A stretch of 64,000 nucleotides of DNA from CAZUMJ01 sp964621605 (GTDB lineage: Bacteria; Actinomycetota; Acidimicrobiia; Acidimicrobiales; Iamiaceae): assembly GCA_964621605.1 (NCBI GenBank), contig CAZUMJ010000016.1, positions 3,402 to 67,401 on the forward strand, written 5' to 3'. This document shows positions 52,713 to 61,078 of this stretch, piece after piece. How positions within the stretch are numbered: position 1 is the first letter of the stretch; every line of letters starts with the position of its first letter. The translations under genes and the position numbers were made by a program. The notes under the pieces were generated by a model. That model was not told where the DNA came from and ran no database searches. It saw only the letters and a program-made list of their open reading frames with translations.

Positions 52713-53365
52713 CAGACGATGACCTCCACGAGGGCGTCGACGGCGATCGGACTTCCATCGACCACGACGAGCGGATTGAGGTCGACCGACACAACCTCGG
52801 GGTGCGCCTCCGCTAGGCGGGACAGCGCGAGCAAGACCTGACCGAGCGCCTCCCGATCTACTGGCGGCTCCCCGCGGAACGGTCCGAGGAGCGCCTGTGC
52901 CCGAAGGTCATCGATCATGTCCTGGGCGTCGTACGCGTCGAGAGGGACCAGGCGGAAGGCCACGTCGGCAACCGCCTCAGCGAGGACTCCACCAACCCCG
53001 ACCATGACCGCAGGCCCGAACTGGGGGTCGGTCACGATGCCAGCGATGAGCTCGCGTGCACCCGACACCATGGGAGCGATCAGCACGCCGACGTCACCGT
53101 CGTCGGGTGTTGCGGCCTCGAGCAGCTCTGCTGCTGCACGCTGCACGGCGGCGTCGTCACGCAGACCGAGGCGCACGAGGCCGCGTTCGGTCTTGTGGGC
53201 GATGCGATCGCCGCACAGCTTTGCCACGACGGGGTAGCCAAAGCGTGCTGCTGCCTCGATCGCCGCGTCTGGGGTGGCAACGACCGCTTCGCCAGGAACG
53301 GGAACCCCCGCTTCGGCGACGAGGGAGGTGGAGTCGGCTTCGGAGAGCGTCCGGGTTTCAGGCAC
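52712..53365 (-). CDS. ADP-forming acyl-CoA synthetase, beta-type (ATP-grasp) subunit
   Basis: A 217-residue ATP-grasp_5 protein. LVAEAGVPVPGEAVVATPDA begins the domain; FGYPVVAKLCGDRIAHKTER contains the nucleotide-binding lysine; LIAPMVSGARELIAGIVTDP, FGPAVMVGVGGVLAEAVADV and SVDLNPLVVVDG complete it. It pairs with the next gene; together they cover the same domains as single-chain ACS proteins. TAGGCT lies eight bases before the GTG start. Confidence 0.9.
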   Translation of the reverse strand: MPETRTLSEADSTSLVAEAGVPVPGEAVVATPDAAIEAAARFGYPVVAKLCGDRIAHKTERGLVRLGLRDDAAVQRAAAELLEAATPDDGDVGVLIAPMVSGARELIAGIVTDPQFGPAVMVGVGGVLAEAVADVAFRLVPLDAYDAQDMIDDLRAQALLGPFRGEPPVDREALGQVLLALSRLAEAHPEVVSVDLNPLVVVDGSPIAVDALVEVIV

Positions 53366-53373
53366 GAGCAGCG

Positions 53374-53379
53374 AGCCTA
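53374..53379 (-). promoter_or_regulatory. -10-like hexamer before the acyl-CoA synthetase genes
   Basis: TAGGCT on the minus strand, eight bases before GTG 53365; it overlaps the end of the upstream dehydrogenase gene. Confidence 0.4.
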
Positions 53380-54225
53380 CCGACGCCCCTTCCGCGGCGT
53401 GTTCTGGAGCCTGAAACCGGTCGAGAGCACCCGCTGGGGCACGGCTGCGGGCAGCCGCGACACGAGGTCGAACATCTTCGCGTCGGGCCCGATCAGCGCG
53501 CGTCGACGGTTTCGCTCGACCGCCTTGATGATCTGCCGAGCAGCCTTCGCGGGGGTGGACAGCGCGATCTTGTCGAACTCCCGTGCCGGATCATCGTGCC
53601 CGGCGTTTGCCGCCAGCGACGGGTCCATGCGGGCGTTGCGCACGATGTTCGTCTTGATGCCCCCGGGGTGCACCGTCGTGCACGAGACGTTCCCGCCGTC
53701 GGCGTCGAGCTCGATGCGCAATGCGTCGGTGAAGCCTCGCACCGCGAACTTGGCTGCGTTATACGCAGACTGCGACGGAATCGCCAGCAGTCCGAAGACG
53801 CTCGAGATGTTGACGATGTGCCCCTCGTCGGCGGCGCGCAAGTGCGGCAAGAACGCCTTCGTCCCGTAGACCACACCCCAGAAGTTGATGTTCACGAGCC
53901 AGGTCATGTCTTCGAGCGACATGTCTTCGATCGTCGCCCCGAGTGCCACGCCCGCGTTGTTCACGACGAGGTTGACCGTGCCATGCTCGGCGACCACCGC
54001 GTCGGCCCAGGCCTGCACCGCGGCTTGGTCGGCGACGTCCACTCGAGCGGAGGTCACCTTCACCCCCCGGCCTTCACAGCGCGCGACCGTCTCCGCGAGA
54101 CCGGTCTCGTCGATGTCACTCAGCGCCAGGTGTGCGCCCCGCGCCGAGAGCTGCTCGGCAAGGGCCCTTCCGATACCCGAGCCCGCTCCGGTGATGGCCG
54201 CGACGCGACCCGCGAAATGCTGCAT
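53377..54225 (-). CDS. Short-chain dehydrogenase/reductase
   Basis: A 282-residue classical SDR: cofactor loop TGAGSGIG (residues 12-19), VNNAG near 88-92, catalytic Ser142, Tyr155 and Lys159 (YNAAK). The Asp in LALSDID after the second strand favours NAD(H). The extended C-terminus (IIKAVERNRRRALIGPDAKM) is shared with SDRs found beside EthA-like monooxygenases. AAAGGAAA lies before ATG 54225. Third gene of an operon with the monooxygenase and the PF10118 protein. Confidence 0.92.
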   Translation of the reverse strand: MQHFAGRVAAITGAGSGIGRALAEQLSARGAHLALSDIDETGLAETVARCEGRGVKVTSARVDVADQAAVQAWADAVVAEHGTVNLVVNNAGVALGATIEDMSLEDMTWLVNINFWGVVYGTKAFLPHLRAADEGHIVNISSVFGLLAIPSQSAYNAAKFAVRGFTDALRIELDADGGNVSCTTVHPGGIKTNIVRNARMDPSLAANAGHDDPAREFDKIALSTPAKAARQIIKAVERNRRRALIGPDAKMFDLVSRLPAAVPQRVLSTGFRLQNTPRKGRR

Positions 54226-54256
54226 GCGGAATTTCCTTTCGGGTTGCGGAGCCGCG

Positions 54257-55753
54257 TCAGGCGTCGGCGCCTGCGACAGCCGTGCTGCGCTTGCGGTTGG
54301 TGAAGGACATGACACCGTCGTCGATGCCCTTCATGCGCATGGCCTGGAAGTCTCGCAGGTAGCTCTGGTGGACCTGCCATGGGAACTTGCTCCCCTGCTG
54401 CGGGAAGCGATCGGCCGCACGCACGACGTACCCGGAGCTCAGGCTGAGCAAGCGCTCGTGGGTGACCGTCGAGTCGGAGTTGCGCGGCGTGCACTGACGG
54501 AGGCCGGTCTCGTGGAGTCGGTTCAGGAGCCGCATCGCATACCCGCAGGTGAGCTCTGCCTTCAGCGTCCAAGACGCATTCGTGTACCCGATCACGGCGA
54601 CGAAGTTCGGCACATCCTCGAGCATCATTCCCTTGTAGGTGAGGCGCGTGGAGAGGTCGACGGGCTCACCGTCTGTGCGCAGGTCGAGGCCGCCCGCGAA
54701 GATCAGGTCCAACCCCGTTGCCATCACGACGATGTCCGCGGACAGCTCTTCTCCTGAGCGCAGGCGGATCCCGCCGTCGGTGAATCGATCGACGTGGTCC
54801 GTCACGATGCTGGCCGTGCCCGCCTTGATCGCCTTGAACAGGTCCGCGTCGGGCACGACGCAGAAGCGTTGATCCCACGGGTTGTAGCTGGGCGTGAAGT
54901 GCGGATCGATCGGGTAGCCCTTCGGGAGCATCCGCTCCTGGGCCTTGCGCACGCCTCGCTTCACGGCACCGGGGTAGCGCTGGCTGAACTGGTAGAAGCC
55001 CTGCGTGCCGGTCGCCATCACCCAGCGCAGGATCGTTCCCACCATCCTGTCGGGAAGCACCTTGCGCAGGACCTTCGCGATCGGGCTCTTCTGCGGAACC
55101 GACGCGACATACGTGGGCGACCGTTGCAGCATGGTGACCTGTGCGCCGCGCTGGGCCAGCGAGGGCACCAGGGTGATGGCTGTCGCGCCGCTCCCGATGA
55201 CGACGATCTTCTTGCCGGCGACGTCGAGGTCGGCCGGCCAGAACTGCGGGTCGACGATCGTGCCCTGGTACGTGTCGACGGCCTCGAAGTCGGGTCGGTA
55301 GCCGCGGTCGTAGCGGTAGTAGCCCGCGCACGAGAACAGGAAGCCACACGTCAGCTCGAACTGCTCACCGGTGTCGGTCCGTTCCGCGGTGATGCGCCAG
55401 CGGGCGTCCTCGGTGGACCAGTCCGCGGCCAACACCCGGTGCCCGAAACGGATGTGGCTGTCGATGCCCTCTTCCTTTGCGGTGTCGACTACGTACCTGC
55501 GGATCGCATCGCCCTCAGCGATCGCGTGCTCGTCCTCCCAAGGACGGAAGGAGTAGCCCAGGGTGTACATGTCGGAGTCGGACCGCACACCCGGGTAGCG
55601 GAAGAGGTCCCACGTTCCCCCGATGGCATCGCGTGCCTCGAAGATCGCGTAGGTGGCCCACGGGGCGTCGGCCTGTAGGTAGTGGCCCGCGGCGATGCCC
55701 GAGAGGCCGGCACCCATCACGAGGACGTCGAGATGTTCGACTGCGTTGGTCAT
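54257..55753 (-). CDS. Flavin-binding monooxygenase (EthA-like Baeyer-Villiger type)
   Basis: A 498-residue class B flavoprotein closely resembling EthA. FAD site LVMGAGLSGIAAG (residues 11-23), GGTWDLFRYPGVRSDSDMYT, and NADPH site VVIGSGATAITLVP. The fingerprint equivalent to FxGxxxHxxxWP reads YQGTIVDPQFWP, with Asp at the His position. EthA-type enzymes oxygenate ketones and thioamides; a changed fingerprint may alter or abolish this. ATG 55753 overlaps the upstream stop (ATGA). Confidence 0.92.
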   Translation of the reverse strand: MTNAVEHLDVLVMGAGLSGIAAGHYLQADAPWATYAIFEARDAIGGTWDLFRYPGVRSDSDMYTLGYSFRPWEDEHAIAEGDAIRRYVVDTAKEEGIDSHIRFGHRVLAADWSTEDARWRITAERTDTGEQFELTCGFLFSCAGYYRYDRGYRPDFEAVDTYQGTIVDPQFWPADLDVAGKKIVVIGSGATAITLVPSLAQRGAQVTMLQRSPTYVASVPQKSPIAKVLRKVLPDRMVGTILRWVMATGTQGFYQFSQRYPGAVKRGVRKAQERMLPKGYPIDPHFTPSYNPWDQRFCVVPDADLFKAIKAGTASIVTDHVDRFTDGGIRLRSGEELSADIVVMATGLDLIFAGGLDLRTDGEPVDLSTRLTYKGMMLEDVPNFVAVIGYTNASWTLKAELTCGYAMRLLNRLHETGLRQCTPRNSDSTVTHERLLSLSSGYVVRAADRFPQQGSKFPWQVHQSYLRDFQAMRMKGIDDGVMSFTNRKRSTAVAGADA

Positions 55754-56643
55754 GCTGCGCTCCCAACAAGGAGGTCGCGCAACGAGCCGTCGTCGCCGAA
55801 GAGCTCGGTACGCCAGGTTGCGACAAGGTCGGATGTGTCGATGTCGTTGGGGTGGAAGCCGACGCGGTCGTAGGCGCAGAGCTTCGACCACAGGGCCGGG
55901 TTCACGAGAGAGGAGGTGCGAAGGCTGCGCAGGCTCTGACGGAGCCGTCCCCTGCGCCAGGTGTCGCGGTCACGCAGCAGCGACAGCGACACGTCGAGGA
56001 TCGTGCCGGTCACGAACGCGAAGCGGATGACCTTCATCGTGTTGATGCGCAGGCGTTCGCTGCCACCGACGGCGCGGTAGACGTCGAACGCGACCGCCTT
56101 GTGTTCGCACTCCTCCAGCGCGTGCCACGTGAGGAGTTCGACGATCGCGGGGTGTCCGAGCTCGGCCCGAGCACGAGGATCTGCAAGTACCTGCTCGGCG
56201 AGCGTGGCCGTGAAGTGCTCCAGTGCGGCGGTCGCGGCGAGGTTCGAGGCAGGGGACGCCACACGGGTGCGAAAGGCGAGGCCGCGCTTCGTGAAGTTCT
56301 CGATGCGCTTCGTGGGATACCCGAGCGTCGCAAGGTGATCGTTGAGGATGCGGTGCTCGCGTCCGTGCGTTGCCTCTTGGCCGATGAAGCCCTTGACGTC
56401 GCGCAGGAGATCCGGGTCGGTGATCTCGTCGCGGTAGTGCCGCACCGAGCGGACGAAGAAGTCTTCGCCGTCGGGGAACACGGCCGACATCACGCTGATG
56501 ATGTGGCTCCTGATGAGATCGCCATCACCAGCGAAGTGGCGCGGGACGCCTTCGAGGCGTTCCTTGAAGGAGATGCGTCGCGTGGGGATGGGACGCTCCG
56601 CTGGGTCACTGGTCGAAGGGTCGTCATGTCGGACGTCGGTCAT
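55750..56643 (-). CDS. PF10118 family predicted metal-dependent hydrolase
   Basis: A 297-residue, all-helical protein. The family segments are RISFKERLEGVPRHFAGDGD, FPDGEDFFVRSVRHYRDEI, GFIGQEATHGREHRILNDHL and LTWHALEECEHKAVAFDVYR. The repeated E-x-x-H and E-x-x-E-H sets could form a di-iron or similar metal site, as in ferritin-like oxygenases; the hydrolase name is only a prediction. First gene of the operon with the EthA-like and SDR genes, preceded by a good promoter and palindrome. Confidence 0.88.
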   Translation of the reverse strand: MTDVRHDDPSTSDPAERPIPTRRISFKERLEGVPRHFAGDGDLIRSHIISVMSAVFPDGEDFFVRSVRHYRDEITDPDLLRDVKGFIGQEATHGREHRILNDHLATLGYPTKRIENFTKRGLAFRTRVASPASNLAATAALEHFTATLAEQVLADPRARAELGHPAIVELLTWHALEECEHKAVAFDVYRAVGGSERLRINTMKVIRFAFVTGTILDVSLSLLRDRDTWRRGRLRQSLRSLRTSSLVNPALWSKLCAYDRVGFHPNDIDTSDLVATWRTELFGDDGSLRDLLVGSAA

Positions 56644-56672
56644 TGCGGTGGTGCCCCCTTGTCTCGTGCACT

Positions 56673-56701
56673 ACCGTAGAGGAATAGAGAGATTCTCTCA
56701 A
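56673..56701 (-). promoter_or_regulatory. Promoter of the PF10118/EthA-like/SDR operon
   Basis: TTGAGA (56696-56701, minus strand) and TACGGT (56673-56678) are separated by 17 bases. Transcription would begin about 22 bases before ATG 56643. Confidence 0.6.
56687..56699. promoter_or_regulatory. Palindromic operator candidate
   Basis: GAGAGA-T-TCTCTC, a perfect inverted repeat around one base. It overlaps the -35 box and spacer of the leftward promoter and lies 58 bases before the divergent TetR gene, the usual place for a TetR-family operator. Confidence 0.55.
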
Positions 56702-56756
56702 GCTCTCAACTGGTGTGACGTGCGTCTCCCAACGGCGCACAGACGACGGAGGTGCC

Positions 56757-57356
56757 GTGCCAGCCGCGACGAAACGCTCCAAGGGCGAGCAGACCAAGGG
56801 CACGATCTTGACCGCGGCCATCCAGCGCTTCGGCAGTGACGGGTTCCGCGCGACCTCGGTCACCGATGTCGCACGCGACGCGGACGTGGGCGGCACCGTC
56901 CCCTACGCCTACTTCCCGAACAAGGAAGCACTCTTCCTCGCCGCGGTCGACCACGACGCAGCCGCGCTCATCAGCGAGGGGCTCGCCATCTTCCTGCGAG
57001 GCACGAGGGGTGCATGGCGCGAGGACCTCGCCCTCGCACTCATCGCAAGCGTCGACGATCACCCACTTGCGCGTCGGCTGCTCGCAGGGCTCGAGCCCGA
57101 GATCACACCACGGGTCCTCGAGATTCCCGCGCTTGCAGAGCTGCGTCGTGTCTGCGCTGATCGCCTGCGCCTCGATCAGATTGACGGCACCGTGCGCGTC
57201 GACATCGACCCCGAGCCGATGGCGAACGGCCTGGTCGCCATCCTCCTCTCGCTGTTGATGTCTGTCGTGCAACTCGGTCGCGAGGCGACGCTCGGCTACC
57301 AGAACGACGTCGCTCGAGTCTTCAGCGCGGCATTGGAGCCCATCGCCGAACCGTAG
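56757..57356 (+). CDS. TetR-family transcriptional regulator
   Basis: A 199-residue regulator. Residues 10-56 carry the TetR DNA-binding domain (TKGTILTAAIQRFGSDGFRA, SVTDVARDADVGGTVPYAYF, PNKEALF). The C-terminal ligand domain is helical. GTG 56757 is chosen because GGAGG lies five bases upstream; an earlier in-frame start exists at 56715. It is divergent from the PF10118/EthA-like/SDR operon with a shared palindrome, and probably represses it and itself, like EthR next to EthA. Confidence 0.9.
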   Translation: MPAATKRSKGEQTKGTILTAAIQRFGSDGFRATSVTDVARDADVGGTVPYAYFPNKEALFLAAVDHDAAALISEGLAIFLRGTRGAWREDLALALIASVDDHPLARRLLAGLEPEITPRVLEIPALAELRRVCADRLRLDQIDGTVRVDIDPEPMANGLVAILLSLLMSVVQLGREATLGYQNDVARVFSAALEPIAEP

Positions 57357-57359
57357 GGT
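57354..57359 (+). promoter_or_regulatory. -10-like hexamer overlapping the TetR stop
   Basis: TAGGGT, eight bases before the M13 peptidase ATG; the TAG is also the TetR stop codon. Confidence 0.4.
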
Positions 57360-57367
57360 GTGCGCCC

Positions 57368-59332
57368 ATGGGCACCCCCACCGGCATCGACCTCTCCCAC
57401 CGCGATCACACCGTCCGACCACAAGACGATCTCTTTCGCCATGTGAACGGAGGTTGGCTCACCACCGCGGAGATCCCTGCTGATCGCGCGACAGACGGGG
57501 CGTTCCACCAGCTTCGCGATGATGCCGAGGCGCACCTTCGAGCATTGGTCGAAGCCCTGCCCGAGCACGCCCCGGCTGGGAGCGAGGCGCAACAGGTCGG
57601 CGACCTGTACCGCTCGTTCCTCGACGAGGACCACATCGAGGGGCTCGATCTCGCGCCGATCGCTGATGACCTTGCGGCAGTAGATGCCCTGGAAGATCTC
57701 TCGCAGCTCGCGGCGCTCCTCGGCCGCTTCGGCCGGTTCGGCATGGCCGGTCTCTTCGGCGTTTCGGTCTTCGCCGATGCGCGGGCATCCGACCAGTACG
57801 CCGCGTACCTCGGTCAAGCCGGACTCGGCCTCCCAGACGAGGCGTTCTACCGCGAAGACGCATTCGAAGGTCTCCGCTCGGCGTACCACGGCCACGTCGC
57901 CGCGATGCTCGCGCTCCTCGGGTGCGCCGACGACGACGCCGAGAGCGCCGCGACCACCGTCCTGCGCGTCGAGACGGCGCTGGCCTCCCACCATTGGGAC
58001 CAGGTGCGCGACCGCGACGCCGAAGCGACCTACAACCGGCACTCGCGAGCAGAGCTCGAGGCTCGCTGCGCCCGCTTCGACTGGACGGCATGGCTGCAGG
58101 GCCTCGATGCGCCCGACTCGCTCCTCGACGGCATCGTCGTACGGGAACCGAGCTTTCTCGAAGGGCTCGACGTCCTCCTCGCGGAACTCTCGCTCGACGA
58201 CTGGAAGGTCTGGTTGCGGTGGCACCTGATCGATGAGGTCGCCCCGTTGCTGAGCAGCCGATTCGTGGAGCAGGACTTCGACTTCCACGGCCGCACGCTG
58301 ACCGGCGCACCCGAGTTGCGTGCGCGGTGGAAGCGGGCGGTCGCAACGGTCGAAGGCGCGATGGGCGAAGCACTCGGGAAGCTCTATGTCGCCGAGCACT
58401 TCGCCCCCGCAGCCAAGGAGGAGATGTTGACGCTCGTCGGCCACCTCCTGGACGCCTACCGGGCCAGCATCACGTCACTCGACTGGATGACCGACGACAC
58501 CCGTGCCCGAGCCCTGGCCAAGCTGGACACGTTCACCCCGAAGATCGGGTATCCGGATCGCTGGCGGGACTACTCGAAGCTCGAGATCCGGCCCGGTGAT
58601 CTCGTGGGCAACCTCCGCCGCGCCGCGTCGTTCGAGACAGATCGTGCGCTCGGTCGCATCGGGCAACCGGTAGACCGCGACGAGTGGTTCATGAGCCCGC
58701 AGACCGTGAACGCCTACTACAACCCGCTGCTCAACGAGATCGTCTTCCCTGCTGCGATCCTGCGCCCGCCGTTCTTTCACCCGGGTGCCGACGCGGCGGT
58801 GAACTTCGGCGCCATCGGCGCGGTCATCGGGCATGAGATCGGTCACGGCTTCGACGACCAGGGGTCGCGCTACGACGGCTCTGGGAACCTGAACGACTGG
58901 TGGACCGAGCAGGACCGCGAGGCCTTCGAGGCCCGCACGGCGGCGTTGATCGCCCAGTACGACGCACTCGAACCCCGCCAAGCGCCGGGTCACCATGTCA
59001 ATGGCGCATTCACGATCGGAGAGAACATCGGCGATCTCGGCGGCCTCGCCATCGCCTATGCCGCGTGGAAGGCGTCCCTCGGCGGGCAGGACGCCCCAGC
59101 CGTCGATGGACTCACTGGAGCACAACGCTTCTTCTGGTCCTGGGCCCAGGCGTGGCGGACGATGTCTCGCGACGAAGAGGTCGTGCGCCTCCTGGCCGTC
59201 GATCCGCACTCACCGCCGGAGTTCAGGTGCAACGCCGTCGTACGCAACCTTCCCGGCTTCCACGACGCCTTTGAAACAACCGAGTCAGACGAACTCTGGC
59301 TCGACCCGACGGAGCGCGTCAGCATCTGGTGA
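57368..59332 (+). CDS. M13 (neprilysin/PepO) family zinc metallopeptidase
   Basis: A 654-residue protein, typical M13 length. It starts with GIDLSHRDHTVRPQDDLFRH and VNGGWL, the family N-terminal signature without a signal peptide, so it is probably cytoplasmic. The zinc site is HEIGH at residues 489-493, with Glu552 and Asp556 in GENIGDLGG. NAYYNPLLNEIVFPAAIL is the NAYY substrate-binding motif. The C-terminal region ends SIW, near the usual CRVW position. Cleaves oligopeptides. Confidence 0.96.
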   Translation: MGTPTGIDLSHRDHTVRPQDDLFRHVNGGWLTTAEIPADRATDGAFHQLRDDAEAHLRALVEALPEHAPAGSEAQQVGDLYRSFLDEDHIEGLDLAPIADDLAAVDALEDLSQLAALLGRFGRFGMAGLFGVSVFADARASDQYAAYLGQAGLGLPDEAFYREDAFEGLRSAYHGHVAAMLALLGCADDDAESAATTVLRVETALASHHWDQVRDRDAEATYNRHSRAELEARCARFDWTAWLQGLDAPDSLLDGIVVREPSFLEGLDVLLAELSLDDWKVWLRWHLIDEVAPLLSSRFVEQDFDFHGRTLTGAPELRARWKRAVATVEGAMGEALGKLYVAEHFAPAAKEEMLTLVGHLLDAYRASITSLDWMTDDTRARALAKLDTFTPKIGYPDRWRDYSKLEIRPGDLVGNLRRAASFETDRALGRIGQPVDRDEWFMSPQTVNAYYNPLLNEIVFPAAILRPPFFHPGADAAVNFGAIGAVIGHEIGHGFDDQGSRYDGSGNLNDWWTEQDREAFEARTAALIAQYDALEPRQAPGHHVNGAFTIGENIGDLGGLAIAYAAWKASLGGQDAPAVDGLTGAQRFFWSWAQAWRTMSRDEEVVRLLAVDPHSPPEFRCNAVVRNLPGFHDAFETTESDELWLDPTERVSIW

Positions 59333-59339
59333 GGGTCAG

Positions 59340-59361
59340 TAGACCCGCGCGAAGTTTCGTG
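59340..59361 (+). repeat. Left terminal inverted repeat of the insertion sequence
   Basis: Begins TAGACC and contains AAGTTTC; matches the inverse of 60275-60296 at 18 of 22 positions. The first two bases are probably the TA target. Confidence 0.75.
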
Positions 59362-60294
59362 TGAGTGGTGATCGGGGTCCGCGTGGGCGAGCCTCTGGGT
59401 GGGCAGCATCGCGGGTCTATGACCTCCCTTGAGTTGCCCACGCCAGAGGCTCTGGCTCTCACTGTGCCTCACTTCTCGCCCCAGGCGCTGGATCACCTGA
59501 TCGCGCAGATCGCGCCTCACCTTCCGGCACCTCCCCAGCGGGGGCCCAAGGGCATGGCGGTCACGACCCGAGTCCGTCTCGCGCTCGGCTACCTGCGCGA
59601 GGGCGTTTCGCTTCGTGGCATGGCCCGGATCCTTGGGATCCCGACCACGACGCTGCGCGACAACATCAACCCCGTCCTGGCAGCGTTCGACCGGCTCGAA
59701 CCCGTACTGCCCGACGGCACGACCATCGACGACTTCGATGACATCGCCTGGTGGTGCGCCGAAGCGGGAGGCACGATGATCGTCGACGGAACCGAGTTCG
59801 CCGTTGCCAGACCAGGCGACCAGCACGCTCAGCGGCCCTTCTACTCGGGGAAGAAGAAGACCCACACCACCAAGACCATCGCTGTGTGCGACGGCGACTC
59901 GAACCTGTTGTGGGCAACACCGCTCGTCGGTGGCGCGACCCACGACATGACCGCCTTGCGCGACGCGAACCTGCCCGCGCACCTCGCCGACTCCTGCCTT
60001 GACGTGCTCGCAGACTCTGACTTCCAAGGCCTTCAACACGACGTTCCCACCGTCGAGCTGCCCACCAGACGACGCCGCCGCGACGAGGCCCTCACCGCCG
60101 TCGACCGCTTCTTCAACTCGGTCCTGTCCAAGCACCGAGTACGGGTCGAGCACGCCATCGGGCGACTGAAGCAGTGGCGCTGCCTGACCGTCCCCAAGCA
60201 ACGCCGCGACCTGATCGAGCGCTGGCTCCCGGTCTGCTGGGCGCTCACCTCCTTCCAGCAAGCGTGGCCCCGATCATGAAACTCCGCTCAGGTC
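59342..60294 (+). mobile_element. IS5-family insertion sequence (IS427-like group)
   Basis: A 953-base element holding one transposase gene between imperfect inverted repeats, flanked by TA on each side as expected for TA-targeting IS5-family members. It sits ten bases after the M13 peptidase stop and before a TetR gene, breaking no visible gene. No passenger genes. The transposase is full-length, so the element may be recent and active. Confidence 0.82.
59419..60279 (+). CDS. IS5-family transposase (HTH_Tnp_4 / DDE_Tnp_4)
   Basis: A 286-residue single-frame transposase. The N-terminal helix-turn-helix (RLALGYLREGVSLRGMARIL) recognises the ends; the DDE catalytic acids are Asp in TMIVDGTEFAVA, Asp in DVLADSDFQGLQ and Glu in VRVEHAIGRLKQWRCL. 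FYSGKKKTHTTKTIAVCDGD is the DDE_Tnp_4 signature. The ATG at 59419 is preferred over the upstream start at 59365, which has no similarity. Its stop codon lies inside the right inverted repeat. Confidence 0.93.
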   Translation: MTSLELPTPEALALTVPHFSPQALDHLIAQIAPHLPAPPQRGPKGMAVTTRVRLALGYLREGVSLRGMARILGIPTTTLRDNINPVLAAFDRLEPVLPDGTTIDDFDDIAWWCAEAGGTMIVDGTEFAVARPGDQHAQRPFYSGKKKTHTTKTIAVCDGDSNLLWATPLVGGATHDMTALRDANLPAHLADSCLDVLADSDFQGLQHDVPTVELPTRRRRRDEALTAVDRFFNSVLSKHRVRVEHAIGRLKQWRCLTVPKQRRDLIERWLPVCWALTSFQQAWPRS

Positions 60295-60296
60295 TA
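60275..60296 (-). repeat. Right terminal inverted repeat of the insertion sequence
   Basis: Inverse reads TAGACCTGAGCGGAGTTTCA to its 20th base; it overlaps the transposase stop codon. Confidence 0.75.
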
Positions 60297-60332
60297 GTGA
60301 TGCAGGAGGCCGCTTCGTTGCGGCCGACGCCC

Positions 60333-60947
60333 TCAGGGCTTGAGGGCAGCGCGGAACACCTCGAGCACGTGGTCGAGCCGGTCGTTGAGGGAGTCTGGAT
60401 CCAGTGGGTCGCGACCGAGCAGCCCCTCCAGAAACGGCGCGTCGCTGAAGTAGCTGAGCAACGCGCCGTAACCGGTCAGGATGAGCTGCTCAGGGTCGTG
60501 CGCCCGGAAGCGTCCCGCCGCCATCTCGTTGCGGAAGTAGCCGACCGCACGCTCGAAGAGCGGCCGCAGTGCCTCGCCGAGGTTGAACCCGAGGCGGTCT
60601 CCCCCTTCGAGTGCCTCGCGCCGCATGATGCGCACGAACTCTGGATTTTCCTCGAAGAAGCGAAACCCGGCCGTGATGACGTGGTCGACCTTGCTCCAGC
60701 CCTGTTGCCCCTGGACCTGCACCTCGTTCTCCAGGCGTGCCGCCCACTCGGCGAGGCTGCGCTGGAACACCTCTGAGTAGATCGCTTCCTTCGAAGGGAA
60801 GTGGTGCAGCAGGCTGGGGCGGCGGATGCCGACCCCTGCCGCGATGTCGTTCAGGGAGGTACCGTCGTATCCGCGCTCAGCGAAGCAGTGGCGGGCCTCG
60901 ATCAGGATCGCCTCGCGCGTGGACACGGCCGGCTCGACCGTCGTCAT
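60333..60947 (-). CDS. TetR-family transcriptional regulator
   Basis: A 204-residue protein with a TetR DNA-binding domain at residues 10-56 (TREAILIEARHCFAERGYDG, TSLNDIAAGVGIRRPSLLHH, FPSKEAIY) and a helical ligand domain (ITAGFRFFEENPEFVRIMRR). The start ATG 60947 has TAGCCT eight bases upstream. It is divergent from the transketolase gene, but nothing links it to the pentose phosphate genes functionally. Target unknown. Confidence 0.9.
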   Translation of the reverse strand: MTTVEPAVSTREAILIEARHCFAERGYDGTSLNDIAAGVGIRRPSLLHHFPSKEAIYSEVFQRSLAEWAARLENEVQVQGQQGWSKVDHVITAGFRFFEENPEFVRIMRREALEGGDRLGFNLGEALRPLFERAVGYFRNEMAAGRFRAHDPEQLILTGYGALLSYFSDAPFLEGLLGRDPLDPDSLNDRLDHVLEVFRAALKP

Positions 60948-60955
60948 TGGGCAGG

Positions 60956-60961
60956 AGGCTA
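60956..60961 (-). promoter_or_regulatory. -10-like hexamer before the TetR gene
   Basis: TAGCCT on the minus strand, eight bases before ATG 60947. Confidence 0.4.
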
Positions 60962-61078
60962 GCCGTGCGCTGACACGGCAACTGGGCACTTCCGGTACTG
61001 CCGGGTCTCAGAACCGAGTGAAAGGGGGTCGGGATCGTCTTGTACCGTGAGACGTGACAACCCCCCACGGAGGACTAC

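Noticed and set aside
59342..60294. Defence island or cargo-carrying transposon
   Set aside because: The element contains only the transposase gene, and neighbours are ordinary metabolic and regulatory genes.
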